DNA from: Carya illinoinensis
Taxonomy: Eukaryota; Streptophyta; Magnoliopsida; Fagales; Juglandaceae
Assembly (NCBI RefSeq): GCF_018687715.1
Contig: NC_056755.1
Span: 17,242,001-17,306,000, forward strand
DNA: 64,000 nt
Direction: 5' to 3'
This document shows, piece by piece, positions 46,346 through 58,052 of this stretch (within the stretch, counting starts at the first letter, position 1; each line of letters starts with the position of its first letter). Under the pieces are notes generated by a model. The model ran no database searches. It saw only the letters and a program-made list of their open reading frames with translations, and had not been told where the DNA came from. A program made the position numbers and the translations under genes.

Positions 46346-47082
46346 AAATTAAATATTTAAATATTAAATTTAATTTAAAATTAAATTAAACTGATTTGAT
46401 TTCAATCGGGTCCTGCGCGGAACTTATCTGGATCCAAACTCTTCTGATTTTCTATAAAAGATTAAAAAGAAATGAACCTGTATTAGCTCTTGAGATCCTC
46501 ATTGATGGAGGCGACACGGACCAGCGTGATCAGCTAGCCTTTAACTATTCTTCAGCATTTTTTTTTTTTATGACAGAATATTGCGATGAAGGTGTTACAA
46601 TTTTAAAAGCCTGTATTAGCTCGGATTTTCGATCAAATATTCCTTACAACACATGAAAAGTCCTTCACGATTCATGAGTTTTACTTTTCAACTATTATGA
46701 AATTTTGAAACTCTCTCAATGTTAAAAAAATTTAAACAATTTTTTATTATTCCCACAATCTCCGCACACCATATTTTTTTAATTTTTATGACTTTTTTTC
46801 TTTTATCAAATATTTAATATATGAATAATGAATAGAAGAATTGAATTAATTTAAAAAACTCAAAAAAAAATTAAAAAAAATTAAAAATTTGAAAAAAATG
46901 TGGTATGTAGAAGTTGAGAGGTTGTGTAATATTACTCCTCAATATTTTCAAATAGATGCATGAGGTATTTTTATCATTTCATTAGTATTTAAAAATAAAA
47001 TAGTTGATAGAAATTTATTCGTGTATGGTATCTTTACGATATTTTCAAGGTCTCGACTATGGATATTGTGCATAAGAATATA
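46346..47082. other. AT-rich intergenic DNA, no gene seen
   Basis: An 86-codon open frame at 46396-46656 has no recognisable motif and is read through a T run. I do not call it a gene. Confidence 0.45.
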
Positions 47083-47365
47083 TTGGATTTAGAGTTATTC
47101 TTCTTATCATTCTTATACCACACACATGTTAAAAAAAAAAAAATGATAAATTTACAATTAGTCTACAACTACTTTACTTAAAAATAAGGTTAGTTAAGTA
47201 AAATTGAAATTGTCTTTTAATAAAGTATCACAATTACATAGGTTAATTTAAACTAAATTGTAAACTAGTTGTAAAGTAGTTATAGGTATATCATTACCCA
47301 AATAATAAAAGGATAAAAAATGAAAATAGGTATGTAGTATAGAAATAATGAGTAGAATTTTTCTT
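47083..47365. mobile_element. Degenerate TIR element
   Basis: The left part ttattcttcttatcattctt and the right part (aataatgagtagaatttttc, read inverted) correspond imperfectly. An inner pair (caactactttact and aaagtagtta) also inverts. AT-rich, non-coding. Confidence 0.4.
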
Positions 47366-47689
47366 ATATATTACAGGAATGATGTATCAAATAAATGGAT
47401 TAGTCAAGTTAACCTATGAGTTGCACGTGTTGATTAAAAGATAACACAAGTTCTTTGTTTTTTAATTTTTATTATTATTATTATCGTCATCATCTTTGTG
47501 TTGATCAAATTCGTTCCAAATTGGCCTGATCTAATTAAGTTTGATTTTAAATTTATTTTGTGTCTTGTGTTTATATTATATTTATGGAATTGCATAAAAA
47601 ATTAGGGTTATTCTAGAAATAGAAGGGCACGTGTTCCATCTATATATAAAAATTATTTGGAATTTAAAAAAAAAATGTAATGTTTCTAA

Positions 47690-47960
47690 AACATTGTGGA
47701 AGACAAGTGCTAGAACCTAGGGGCAAGCAAAGAGTGCTCTCACTCGGGTTGAGTAAAAATTGTTTGAACTTAGGATCAAACAACTGACACTCGAGCAAGG
47801 AAGAGTGCTAAAATCTTGGAGGGCGTATAAAAGTACTCGCCAGCCAAGCGAGCACTAAGTGGCAGAGTGCTTGCCCTTGCCTGGTTGAGGAGGCGAGCAA
47901 AAGTGCTCGTCTTAGGTGAGAGAAAATGTGTTCGTACCTTGTAAGGCAAGGAAAAGTGTC
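47690..47960. repeat. Short degenerate GAGTGCTC/GTGCTCG motif cluster
   Basis: The words gagtgct, agtgctcg, gcgagca and agtactcgcc recur at irregular spacing. GC content is higher than in the flanks. No frame is meaningful. Cause unknown. Confidence 0.4.
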
Positions 47961-47965
47961 TGCAC

Positions 47966-49075
47966 TAGATACCCACAACGCTACCATTGTTGTGGGTCTA
48001 AATCTATTGCTTTCACTATTTTTTCGTTTAAGTAAAACCCAAAAGTTATCATTCGCCCATGTTTTACAAAAATAAAAGCATGTGGCTGAAAATTTGATGT
48101 TGATTGGATCTTAATGTATTAATAAAAGTCTATACTCAAGTTTTGGACATGCAAGACTGGTATCACCACAATCCACCTAAACACAACCATCATAAATGGT
48201 TTGTGTGATGACATCATAGGCAAGTTTGGAACAATCCGTTAAATCTTCTTTTTCTTTTTTATTTTATCCTTATTCTGAATTTTCATAGCATTATAGACCC
48301 ACGATGCTACTATTGTTGAGGGTCTACATATGTTGCATTCACTGCTTCTTCCTTTGAGTAGAACACAAAACTCATCAGTGGCCCCTCTTTTACAAATTAG
48401 AAAGGTATGCAACTAAGAACTTATTATTACCATTGATTGGATCTTAGTGTATCAATGGAGTCTATATGTAAGTTTTGGATATGCAAGAATGGTAGCATCA
48501 CAGTCCACCCAGATGTGGTCATCATGCAACGACGCCCAGAGACAAATTCAGGATAAACCATTCAATTTTTTTTTCTCTCTCTCTTTTTCTTAATTTTCTT
48601 CTTCCCATGGACCTCCGTCTTGAAATATTTCTAGAAAAAGTTGAGATTCTAACTTCTTCCAATAGCATTTCTCTTTTGAGTGGCATTTCCTCTTCTTCTT
48701 TTGATATAGCTTCCTCTCTAGGTTTTTCTTGTAGCCTTGACCCAGGACGCCATCGTGGATCATTGGTTCTCATACCAATAACACTACTATCCACAATCCA
48801 CCTAGACGCAGCCATCATAAATGGTTTGTGCGACAACACTATTTGGAATAATCTTTTCAATCTTTTTTTTTTCCTCTCTTTTTCCACCATTTTCTGAATT
48901 TTCCTCTTCTTATGGAATTCATTCTTGGAAAATTTTTCAAAAAGTTGAGCTCAAAACTTCTTCCAGCAACATTTCTGATTTGAGAGGCATTTCTTGTTCT
49001 TCATTTAGTGTAGCTTTCTCTTTAGGTTCTTCTTGCAGTCTTGATGCATAACAACCACAGCGTTGTTATGGGTCA
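47966..49075. repeat. About 3.5 diverged tandem units of ~300-330 bp
   Basis: Units are marked by acccacaacgctaccattgt (47970) and acccacgatgctactattgt (48299), by related ends near 48747 and 49049, and by the recurring 'accatcataaatggtttgtg' type phrase (about 48187 and 48813, with a weaker form at 48520). Within the last two units, the ttgag-tc-aacttcttcca block at about 48640 recurs at about 48943. Overlapping frames on both strands come from this repetition. Confidence 0.65.
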
Positions 49076-49488
49076 CTGGACAACTCCACCATGGGTTTGT
49101 GTTTGTTTCATGATTGATTGAGATATGTGATCAAGATTTCTAGTTGTCATTAGCTGATTTGATTTGGATTAGGGTTATTTATGTCTAAATTGATATGTTG
49201 TAGGGGTATTTTAGCCATTCGGATACATAGCAACAACATTTTTGACTAACCCTGGTCTTTATCAGATTTTGTAGCTGGGGTGTTTTAGTCCAAAATGAAA
49301 TATGAAAAGGGGCATTTCGATGCAAGTCATCACATGAATTCTTACCTAGTAGGATCTGAACTAGCCTTTTTATTATAAATGGATTTAAAAAATGATATTT
49401 AGCATACCATTTTTTTTAAAATTATGAGTAAAAGTGATATTTTTTTTTTATAATTTTCTTTGAGATTTATATATATTAATGAAAATTA
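49076..49488. other. Intergenic DNA left of the hAT element
   Basis: No gene or repeat identified. Confidence 0.5.
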
Positions 49489-50939
49489 CCTTTTATTAGG
49501 CCTAAAAACCGACCTTACCGGTTCGGTTCTGCACATGACTGACCACCATCATTCTCTGCATTTGCCGACTGAACACCGACCGTACAAGGGGATGGAACTG
49601 GCCGGAACCGATTCCTGTCGGTTCACGGTCCGTTCACAGGTTTCAGCCATTGTTTTGGGCCCTGTTTTGGGCCCCTTTTTAGAGGGCGTCTGGCCTAGTT
49701 TGGGCCACTGTTTTGGGCCCCTTTTGGCCTTTTCAGATGGTTTTTTGTTTTTTTTGCTCACTTCAATTATTTTTTGGGCTTTTTCTACTCAATCTATTGA
49801 ATTTATTAATCAATATTCACAATATTTTAGACTTTTCTTCTTGTATTTTTAAAATTTATTACTAGTTTAAAACAATAAAACTAATATTGTTTTAGAAATT
49901 AATAATAGTAAGTAGTAGTAATTACTAAATAATACTCTAAAATCTAATAAGTTAGTTAATAACTATTAACTACTAACTACTAAGTAATCAATAAAAGTGT
50001 CCACTAAATGATTAGATGTTTAATACAAATACAAATCAACACAAATTGTTTTAAGTAATAAGGAAGCAACTAACACAAATTAAAATTAAAATCTTAGATC
50101 TTTAATGTCCAATTCCATATTCGTAAATTCTTCAATCTTCAATAGTTATGACGTCTGATTGTGCTCCCAACTCTATATAAATATGAAAAAAATTCAGATT
50201 AAACATCAAATATTAATAAATTTGGATAATCAAGAAATAAATTAATTTAACTTATAAAAATAAATGAATATTGAATGAATACATTACCGGATTCTACCAC
50301 AAAACTCTCCACATTATTGATGTAGGGGGATCTGAGACAGATGATGCTGAGCTATCAGATTGCACCTTGATGGAGCTGAGATGCCATGAGTTGGAAGATC
50401 AGCGCAAACATGGGAATTGATTGTGATATGTTCCTCATTGTGGCCGTTTTGAATGCGTTTCAGTCTCTTGGCCATAACTTTGACTACAGGTGTCGGAATC
50501 ACACATAAGACCCCAATTCGGAAAGCTCTTTTCGGCACGGACGCTGTCCCATTGAGCATGGCTCAATGTGCCTTTTTTTTTACCTTAAATTCTACTATTT
50601 TTCCCTCCGAATTACTAGTTTTAGTTATTTTTTACTATTTATAGTAATATTTCACTTGTCAGTTAGGAAGTCATTTTAAACCTGATTTGGGCCGGATTTT
50701 TTTGCAGATTGCTTATTTTATTTTGAATTTCAATTTGGAGTAATTTTTTAGATTTTGCTATTTTTGAAAAAATTCGGATAAACATGATTTTGGCTATAAT
50801 AGTCCGACTTGTGGACTGATTTTCATTATTGCTTGATTTGACAATATTCAGTTAAACCCTAGAGACTTTTCTCTCTGGTTTTGGGCGATTTTTCTCCTGT
50901 GAATCATCTGTTGGAACAAGTCTGCAGGATAATCGCTAT

Positions 50940-53004
50940 TCTGTCCGGTGTCAATTATCCATGGTCTCTCAAAGATCAATAGGCACCGACGGATGTCGCA
51001 ACCAATTCTGAGTACAAATAAGTGCCTCAACTGTTTTCGGAACCAATGAACTACGAAACTAATCGAGTACACGCCCTCCTATACTAAATGCTGACTCTGA
51101 GGCAACAGTGGAAACAGACATGGTTAAAAAATCTCGTGCAATCCTTGCAAGTATAGGATAATTAACCTCATTTTGTCTCCACCAGATCAAAAAATAAAAA
51201 GATGAATTGAGTGCCTCACAATCATCTGATAAATATCGGTCTACCTCTGTTTTAGAAGTAGCAGATTCAATCTCGTTATCTGGCTTATACCAATCCATAT
51301 ACAATTGTGACTCTTCTTCACTTTCTCTTGTGGGTATAGATGTCGTAGCGGGCACATGATCTCGACTACTCGAGGTAGAACCAAATGTAGCATTATACTC
51401 ATCGTATAAGTTGAATAGTAACTGTCTCACACTAGACACCAAATGTAATCCTAGAGTCTCATCATAAATTTTTTTCAAGTTGCGGGTGAGAAGCCCTATC
51501 TTATTTCGAGGATCAAGCACAACGGCAACCAACAACAAGAAGTTCATCTTATCTAATGAACCCCAATACTTATCATATTTTGTTCTCATGCTTATGGCCA
51601 TGTTCATCAAACAACTATTAGAATTCTGACTCAGCCTAACCAATTCTTTTTGGAGCATGCAAATCTCCACAAAACTTGTATTTACCGTGACATGAAGGGA
51701 TCCAGAAAATCGACAAGTGGCATCATAGAACATCTTCAAAAATTTCACAAAAACTCGTACTGTCTCCCACTCATCAGATCTAAGAGGCCTTATGTATCCC
51801 TCATTAAAGTAAGACAAAAAATTGTAATCCTCACTTTCCATCCGCCTAAAAGCCTTTTCAACCGCATCCAACATCATGTAAGTTAAATTCTATTGGGTTT
51901 GCACATCAAGACACAACATTTTTTTACAATCAATTTTTTCTTTTTCTACACATTTGTTAAACTTGTCTAATCTAGCAGGGGAGGAGCACACATATCTAAC
52001 CGGATTTCTAACCATTTTGATGACATCATTATACTCCTTTAAACCCTCGTTCACGACAAGATTTAAAATATGAGCATAACATCTCAAGTGCATATACTTC
52101 CTACCCAACACATTCCCCGTAAAAGATGTTTCAAGTAAGAAATTGCAGTATCATTTGAACTAGCATTATCAACAGTCACAATAAATATCTTATCAATGCC
52201 CCAATTAAGGAGGCACAATTCAATATATTTTTCAATTGTATCCCCTCGATGATTAGGGATCAAACAAAAATTAATGATTTTTTTCTTCAACTTCCAATCA
52301 TTATCAATGAAATGGGCAATTAGGCACATATAATTCAGATTTTATATCGATGTCCATGTATCAGTAGTCAATGAAACCCTCATCTCCCCGTCTTTAAACA
52401 ATTTTTTAAGCTTCACCTTTTCAGATGTAAACAATTTCATACAGTCTCTTGCAACTGTGACACGACATGACACGTTAAATTTTGGTTCAAGTAACCAAAC
52501 CAACTTCCTAAAGCCTTGTCCTTCAACAATTCTAAATGACAATTTATCAATAATTACCATTTCCGCAATGGCCAACCTCACTGCATCTTCATTATATTTA
52601 TGGGTCACAAGATCCCTTACGATGCTACTATCACTCTCTCCAATCCCCTCCTCGGGTCTTACCTCACCCGCCAATGTTTGTTGATATCTATCTAGAGGCC
52701 CACGTTTATGAGGATTTCTTGAACATGCAGATTAGTGATTTTGCATAGTTGAAGTCTCATTCCTCTTTGAGTGGCAAGCATAAATCTTGCCACAATAGTT
52801 ACACTTAGCTTTTGGATCATCTACGGAACAACCCTCAACTTTAGTAAAATGATCTCAAATAACTGACGGGTCCTTCTCCTTCCGTTTCCTAGGAAGTGGA
52901 CAAGTACTACTAGGGGCACTTGATAGTTTTGGTATTTGGGTCTCTTCCAAATTCACGGTTTGTTCATCATTATCAAGATCAATTGGAGTTGACGAGAAAT
53001 CCAT
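50940..53004 (-). pseudogene. hAT transposase with BED finger (broken)
   Basis: Transposase of the RICESLEEPER/Tam3-like plant hAT group, which would bind the element ends and cut them out. It starts at ATG 53004 (MDFSSTPIDLDNDEQTVN). The BED zinc finger follows, with CNYCGKIYACHSKRNE and a downstream H...C pair (about 52880-52720). The catalytic part has TTDTWTSI, FIDNDWKLKKKIINFC, TVDNASSND and CYAHILNLVVNEGLKEYND. The C-terminal dimerisation domain has DPRNKIG, FYFLIWWRQNE and ASESAFSIGGRVLD. In-frame stops are at 52854-52856 (TGA at a usual Trp), 52732-52734, 52342-52344, 51890-51892 (TAG at a usual Trp) and 51059-51061, with a frameshift near 52115. Conserved sequence continues past the last stop (VEALICTQNWLR), so the stop is a mutation, not the natural end. 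Confidence 0.9.
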
Positions 53005-54230
53005 CTAACATGTGAAAAATTAAATTCAAAATTAAATAACAAACAAATTTCCCAAAGTAGAAATCAATTAACTTCAAAATCAATTGTCTGATCAAAATCA
53101 ATTAACTTCAAAATCAATTTTTAGAATTCAAAATGAACCCTATCACGAGCAATTAACTTCAACATTCGGATTAGAATAGAAGAATCGGAGTACTTCTATC
53201 TCTTGCAACATCATGAGTTCCAGTATGCTCTTAAAATGAACCCTTTTTTTATGAATTTGATCCTCAAATTACTGACGTGTTAATATTAGTCATTTGAGGA
53301 TCGTATCATGAAACAAAGGACATTGGACAAATGGCTAGAAAGGACTTGCAATTAACTTCAACATTCGGATTCTAAATTCCCATGTTAATCACGAGCTCAA
53401 TAGTCACTGACTAGTGACTATTTCGTTCATGCTAATGGACGGCCAGCTCACTATATTATCAAATCATGAATTTAATTTAATTCCTCTACTGATTTAATTT
53501 TTAAAAATATAAAATTTAACTAACATCATTTGAAAGCAAACAGCAAAACACCAACGGCAAATACCAACAAACTTCTCAAATCAACACCAATGGCAAACAC
53601 CAACAACGATTCAACACCAAACACCAACAAATTTCCCAAATCTCAAATCAAGTAAATTAAGAGATTTACCTTTCAAAATGTCGTGGAAGGTGCCGGCGTC
53701 GAGCTGAGGAGGGTACCCCAGAAGGTCAGACAGAGGGCCGGAGGCTTCGAGTTGATGAAGGGGAAGACGACCGCTGGACTACTAGAGAATTGAGAGGAGA
53801 GAATCGGGAGAGAGGGAGAGTTCAGACGGCGTGGGTTCACTGGGTTGTTGGAAGAGTGAGAGCACTGAGAGCTGAGAGGAGTGAAATCGAAGGGGCAGTT
53901 GTGCCCTAATACAAAACGGCACCATTTGGGTTTAAGCCAAATGACGCCGTTTACTTTATTAGTTTGAAACATAAAGATTAGAGAACGATGCCGTTTCACT
54001 CACTTAAGTAAAACGGCGTTGTTTTATTTATATAAAAAGGAAAAAATATATATATAACGGTTCGGTCGGTTGGTTTTTCGGTTTCTGCAAAGCCAAACCA
54101 TTGACCGAACTGATCGAAATCGGTTCATGTTATTTTCTCCATACCGCCGACCGGTTCTTCACCGGTTTCGGCGTCCTAAGGTCGGTTCCAGTCGGTTTAG
54201 GTCGATTGCGCGGTTTTCTGTACACCCCTA
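53005..54230. other. hAT 5' non-coding region and subterminal repeats
   Basis: AT-rich sequence, then a GC-richer part (53690-54020) and the CGGTT-rich end. The frame 53673-53999 has no known domain. It may hold the transposase promoter and 5' UTR (read leftward). Confidence 0.5.
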
Positions 54231-55176
54231 CCTTTTATCTATGTTTATCAAATATTAATAGAAGAAAAAAAATGAAAATACGGGAATGAAATAAAATTAT
54301 TTTTGCTGCTAATTATAAAATTGTATCTTGGATCTGCAATGTTTTAATTTTTCTCTTCTGGTAAAGCAAGCTTGGAGGTTTCTTACATGTCCTAATTCTC
54401 TTCCAAGTAGGATCTTTAATGCAAAATATTATCATACCATTGATGTCTTAGATGCTAATTTGGGGACTGGACCTTCTTTTATTTGGAGTATAAGTAATGC
54501 CATTCATCTATTAAATGAAGGGCTTCTACAAAGTGTTGGTGATGGAACTTAGATCCATATTTGAAAGGAAAAATGGTTGCCTAGGGCAAGCTCTTGTAAA
54601 ATTTAGTCTCATGTTTCTAATTTTACATGAGCATGCAGTGGTTGCTGACCTTATTGATAAACAAGTAGGATGGTGGATTAATATGAAGTTGATACATATT
54701 ATCTTTAATAAGGAAAATATCAAGGAAATTCTAACAATTCCATAGAATTGAATTGGTTGTGTAGACAAATTGGTATGGAGAGGAACTTTTAATGGCTGTT
54801 TTTCAATGAAAAATGCTATTATTTGCAAAGACAACTAACTTCTTGGTCTAATGGAGAGTCTTCTAACTAACGCAGTTAAGGTTTTTCTATGGCATGCTTA
54901 TATTGATGCACTACTTACCAAAATGAAATTATATAAGAGGCATGTTGTTGCAAATCCTTTGTGCCTAATATGCTTGACTAAAGAGTAAACACTAGGTCAC
55001 ATTCTTTGGACATGTCCTTCAGTAAGGGATGTTTGGCTTATTGGTCATATGGTACTCCAATAAATTGCAATCCCAACAACTGATTTTGGCCTTATTATGG
55101 AACAAATGAGTATGAGGCCGGTGCAGGAGGATTTGGTGTTTTTTGTAGTATTGGCTCAATCACTTTGGCATAGAAG

Positions 55177-56203
55177 CAGTGGCGAAACCGACAATTGTGT
55201 TGAGGGGGGGCCAACTTTTTTATTGTACAATATATTTATGTAAAGAGTAATGCTAGATACAGTCGTAAGATGTGCAAGCCCTACACACTTCATTTGAAAA
55301 AAAAGTGGGGTCTATTATTAAAAAATAATTTTTTCATGTGGGTCATAGATTTACCTATTTTTTCAAAAGGAGTGAGTGAGACTTGCACATCCTATAACTG
55401 TCAATATCATTTTTCTTATGTAAATTAAAAAAATAGTGAAAAATCATAAAAACATAACTACAAATAAAATTATATCTCGGTAATTTGCTAAATACACATA
55501 GAATAAAATTCTAAACACAACTTAATATATGTTTTAGATTCTAACGATAATGTTTCATAAAATAATATCCATCCATAATTATTTTTATAATAAGATATTT
55601 AAATTTTATTTTATTCATATAAACTATCAAGGGATCTTTTAAAATGTCACATTTTATTCTAATACGTAAGCTACTTTATCAGATTTTATGCAAAAGCTAA
55701 ATATTTTCATATCACATTAAACATATAATGCTATAATTGAGAGTTTAAATAAATTCTTTTCTTACTTAATAAAGTTTAGAGGATAAAATCTCTCAACTAT
55801 TTTTTTATATAAATCATAGATTTTAAATATTTTTCTTATATTTTCACTTTGAATTCCTTATTAAGAAATCTAATATTGTATATAAATTAACTTTGAGGTC
55901 CATATAATAAGCTTATTATTTCTTCTTAACTTAGTTTTAATTTTAATTTTTAAGAGGTCACATTCTTGAAAATAAATAATATATAGAAATTAAACAAAAT
56001 TTTTAGATTATAAGAAAAAAATTGGAAAGAAACATTTCTAGATATATTGAAATTTTAAAAAATTTTAGAGAGTATATAAAGGTTAGAAATTTTTAAAGGA
56101 GTTATTTTTTATATCTATATAATTATGTATAAAATATAAGGGGGATATGTTGTATTTTCAAAAAGTCATAGCCCCGTCGAGTATGACGTGGGCCTGCCAC
56201 TGC
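55177..56203. mobile_element. Non-autonomous hAT-like transposon, 1.03 kb
   Basis: Starts CAGTGGCGAAACCG and ends GGGCCTGCCACTG, giving a short TIR (CAGTGGC). It is flanked by CATAGAAG (55169-55176) and CGTAGAAG (56204-56211), an 8-bp duplication with one change. CAGTGGCG-type ends with 8-bp duplications are typical of hAT relatives. AT-rich inside, no transposase. A family 2 MITE lies within it (55248-55413). Confidence 0.8.
55248..55413. mobile_element. Small TIR element (MITE), family 2, second copy
   Basis: Ends gatacagtcgtaagatgtgc and cttgcacatcctataactgt are inverted relatives of each other and of the copy at 2137-2307. It is nested in the 1-kb hAT-like element. Confidence 0.65.
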
Positions 56204-56844
56204 GTAGAAGAAACTCTTTGATCCAAGGGGGTAGCTTTTTACCTCCATCAACTGCTTATTGTCATGCTGTTCAAGCATGGAATGATTGTTTGGAAGCAAT
56301 GCCTAAGTCAATTGTGGCAAGACCTGCTGTACAGCTGCAATTTTGCACTGGGAAGCACTATCAGCTAATTGGGTTAAAGTTAATGGGAATGTTGCTATTA
56401 AGATTGATTGCAACAAAATTGGTATTGATGTGATTGTTACATGTTGTGATGGTGTTGTTCTTGCTAGCATGATTAAACCAATGTCTTTTGTGTTTATCCA
56501 ATACTTGCAATAGCTAGAGGTTTTACATGCTGCCGCTCTATTTTGTAAAGATCTTGGCCTAGACTTTAATTTTTTAGGATGATTCAAGTCAAGTTGTCAC
56601 TGTTGTTTAGAACAGGACCAAAATAATGGAAGGCTGATCTGTATCCTATAAGATTTTCAAGCTTTACTAGTTGGTTCTATTTAGAAAATTGAACATGTTA
56701 GTAGAGAGATTAATGGTATAGCTCATAAGCTTGCTAAAGAAGATCTGCTTTTTGATTATGAGTTTATCAAGGTGGATGTTGTTTCACCTTGTATTTCTTC
56801 TCTTTTAATAACTAAAGGCCAACTAGTTATTAAAAAAATTTATT

Positions 56845-57000
56845 TATATCTATTTTTTATCATTCTCTTATCATTCTATAATGTGATATTAAATAATAGA
56901 TTTATAAGTTAAACATAATAAATAGTTTCTAATTATCTAATGTCACATCGTGAGATGATAAGAGAATGATGAGAAAATAGATGATGAACAATATTGCTCA
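56845..57000. mobile_element. Small TIR element (MITE), family 4
   Basis: The left arm (atcattctcttatcattcta) and right arm (gagatgataagagaatgatg) are inverted over about 45 bp. A related element lies in DGK intron 7 (62274-62428). Confidence 0.65.
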
Positions 57001-57186
57001 CTAGATATATGGTTAGAGATATGATTTAATATAGTTTAAATTAATATAATTTAATGTGATATGTTAAATTATAAAATTACTTTTTTAACAAATCAAATAT
57101 ATAATTTAAAATTAAATCAATTTATAAATTTATTTTTATAAAATTTATAATACTTCTTACATGGATAATGTTTATAAAGAAAAATC
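57001..57186. other. AT-rich DNA similar to the 191-bp repeat
   Basis: About 57020-57150 resembles the units at 44687-45068 (gatttaatatagttt, aaattataaaatta, aaattaaatcaatttataaa). No gene. Confidence 0.4.
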
Positions 57187-57355
57187 TAGTTGCAAGTACA
57201 ATTATATACTAATATGTGTATCAATTTATTGTGATTGGTCAAAAAATAGATTTTATTGAAAATAGTATTAATTAAAATTTTAAATATAAAAAAATCAGTA
57301 TTAATACGTAGATTAATATGTAATTTTATTTATATGTAATAAAACTCTTGTTATA
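57187..57355 (+). mobile_element. Small TIR element (MITE), family 5, copy 1
   Basis: Opens gcaagtacaattatatacta and closes with an inverted relative (gattaatatgtaatttt). The middle 'tagattttattgaaaatagt' is shared, reversed, with the next element. Confidence 0.55.
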
Positions 57356-57426
57356 AATGCATTTATGATTCGAAGAAAGTATAGAGTAAAATAGTTTAGG
57401 ACAAATTTTGGCCTTCACAATTCTTA

Positions 57427-57600
57427 GAGTTTTGTTACATACAAGCACAATCACGTACTAATATGTAAATCAATACTGATTTATTTATACTTAAAATTTA
57501 AATTAATATTATTTTTAATAAAATTTACATTTTTGATCAATTACATTACATTGATACACAGATTAATACATAATTATACTTGTAATTATATTTTTTCCAA
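57427..57600 (-). mobile_element. Small TIR element (MITE), family 5, copy 2, inverted
   Basis: Its reverse complement aligns along its length with 57187-57355 (aattacaagtataattatgt at the start, acatattagtacgtgattgt at the end). Two copies in opposite orientation lie about 70 bp apart. Confidence 0.55.
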
Positions 57601-57984
57601 TTATTATGGTGCTCTGAATGATGCACGGCAGGCCCCACACGAATGGCCACGAGGAATACTGACGTATCAATCTTTCTCCATCATAGAAGACCAGAAGAAA
57701 GCAGCCAGCCACTCAGGTGCATTTTTCACGTTCAATATCCCGGCCAACAGTCCAACCTCCTTTCTGTGGCTGTCGCACTTTTATTTCTCAGATTTTTAAA
57801 AAGTTACTGTTATTTTTGTCATGATAACCGCGTGGATATATCATATTTTATAAATAAATAAAAATGTCTGAAGCATTGAAGTCAACGCCTACCTGTCTGT
57901 TTGTGTTCTTCATTTCATATATTAATTTAATTTTGTAGATTACCATTTATATATAATTTAAATGCATTAAGTTAATGCATTCCT
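57601..57984 (+). promoter_or_regulatory. Probable promoter region of the DGK gene
   Basis: Unlike the AT-rich elements to its left, 57601-57790 has balanced composition. A TATA-like tttatatataattt lies at 57946-57959, about 30-40 bp before a plausible transcript start near 57985. No transcription factor site is claimed. Confidence 0.4.
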
Positions 57985-58052
57985 TGTAGTCTTCTGCTCA
58001 ATAATCCCGAAGCGATCTCCATACGATTCCGATCTGTAATTCCCTTTACCAG
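57985..58052 (+). other. Likely 5'-UTR exon of the DGK gene
   Basis: The end is set by TTTACCAG followed by GTAATTTC, a good donor at 58053. The partner acceptor is TTACAG ending at 59027, seven bases before the chosen start codon, so the leader intron is about 975 bp. The start is only inferred from the TATA-like box. Confidence 0.45.

Larger units (their letters stand above)
49497..54230 (-). mobile_element. hAT DNA transposon, 4.73 kb, target duplication CCTTTTAT
   Basis: An element with TAGGCCTAAAAACCG on the left and CACCCCTA on the right (TAGGGGTGTACAG on the other strand). It is flanked by a perfect 8-bp duplication, CCTTTTAT, at 49489-49496 and 54231-54238. Eight bases is the hAT signature. 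Both subterminal regions are dense in CGGTT/AACCG words (49500-49630 and 54055-54225), the usual transposase-binding arrangement. One transposase gene on the minus strand (about 53004-50940) with BED finger and C-terminal dimerisation domain confirms the superfamily. The terminal inverted repeat itself is poor, which suggests decay at the left end. Confidence 0.9.
54310..56840 (+). pseudogene. LINE tail: zf-RVT approach to RNase H, split by a transposon
   Basis: 5'-truncated LINE, with parts 54310-55176 and 56204-56840. It starts with KQAWRFLTCPNSLPSRIFNA and FIWSISNAIHLLNEGLLQ (54364-54530). zf-RVT residues follow in decayed frames (LYKRHVVANPLCLIC, about 54930-54970). After the insertion come PPSTAYCHAVQAWND (56240) and the last RNase H motif HVSREINGIAHKLAKE (56693-56740). 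It ends at an A run near 56830-56840. Removing the insert and one copy of its duplication keeps the frame open across the join. Confidence 0.7.

Noticed and set aside
46396..46656. 86-codon open frame in AT-rich DNA
   Set aside because: No motif, runs through a T tract, no splice or promoter context.
53673..53999. 108-codon minus-strand frame inside the hAT element
   Set aside because: Lies upstream of the transposase start, with no known domain. Probably non-coding leader.
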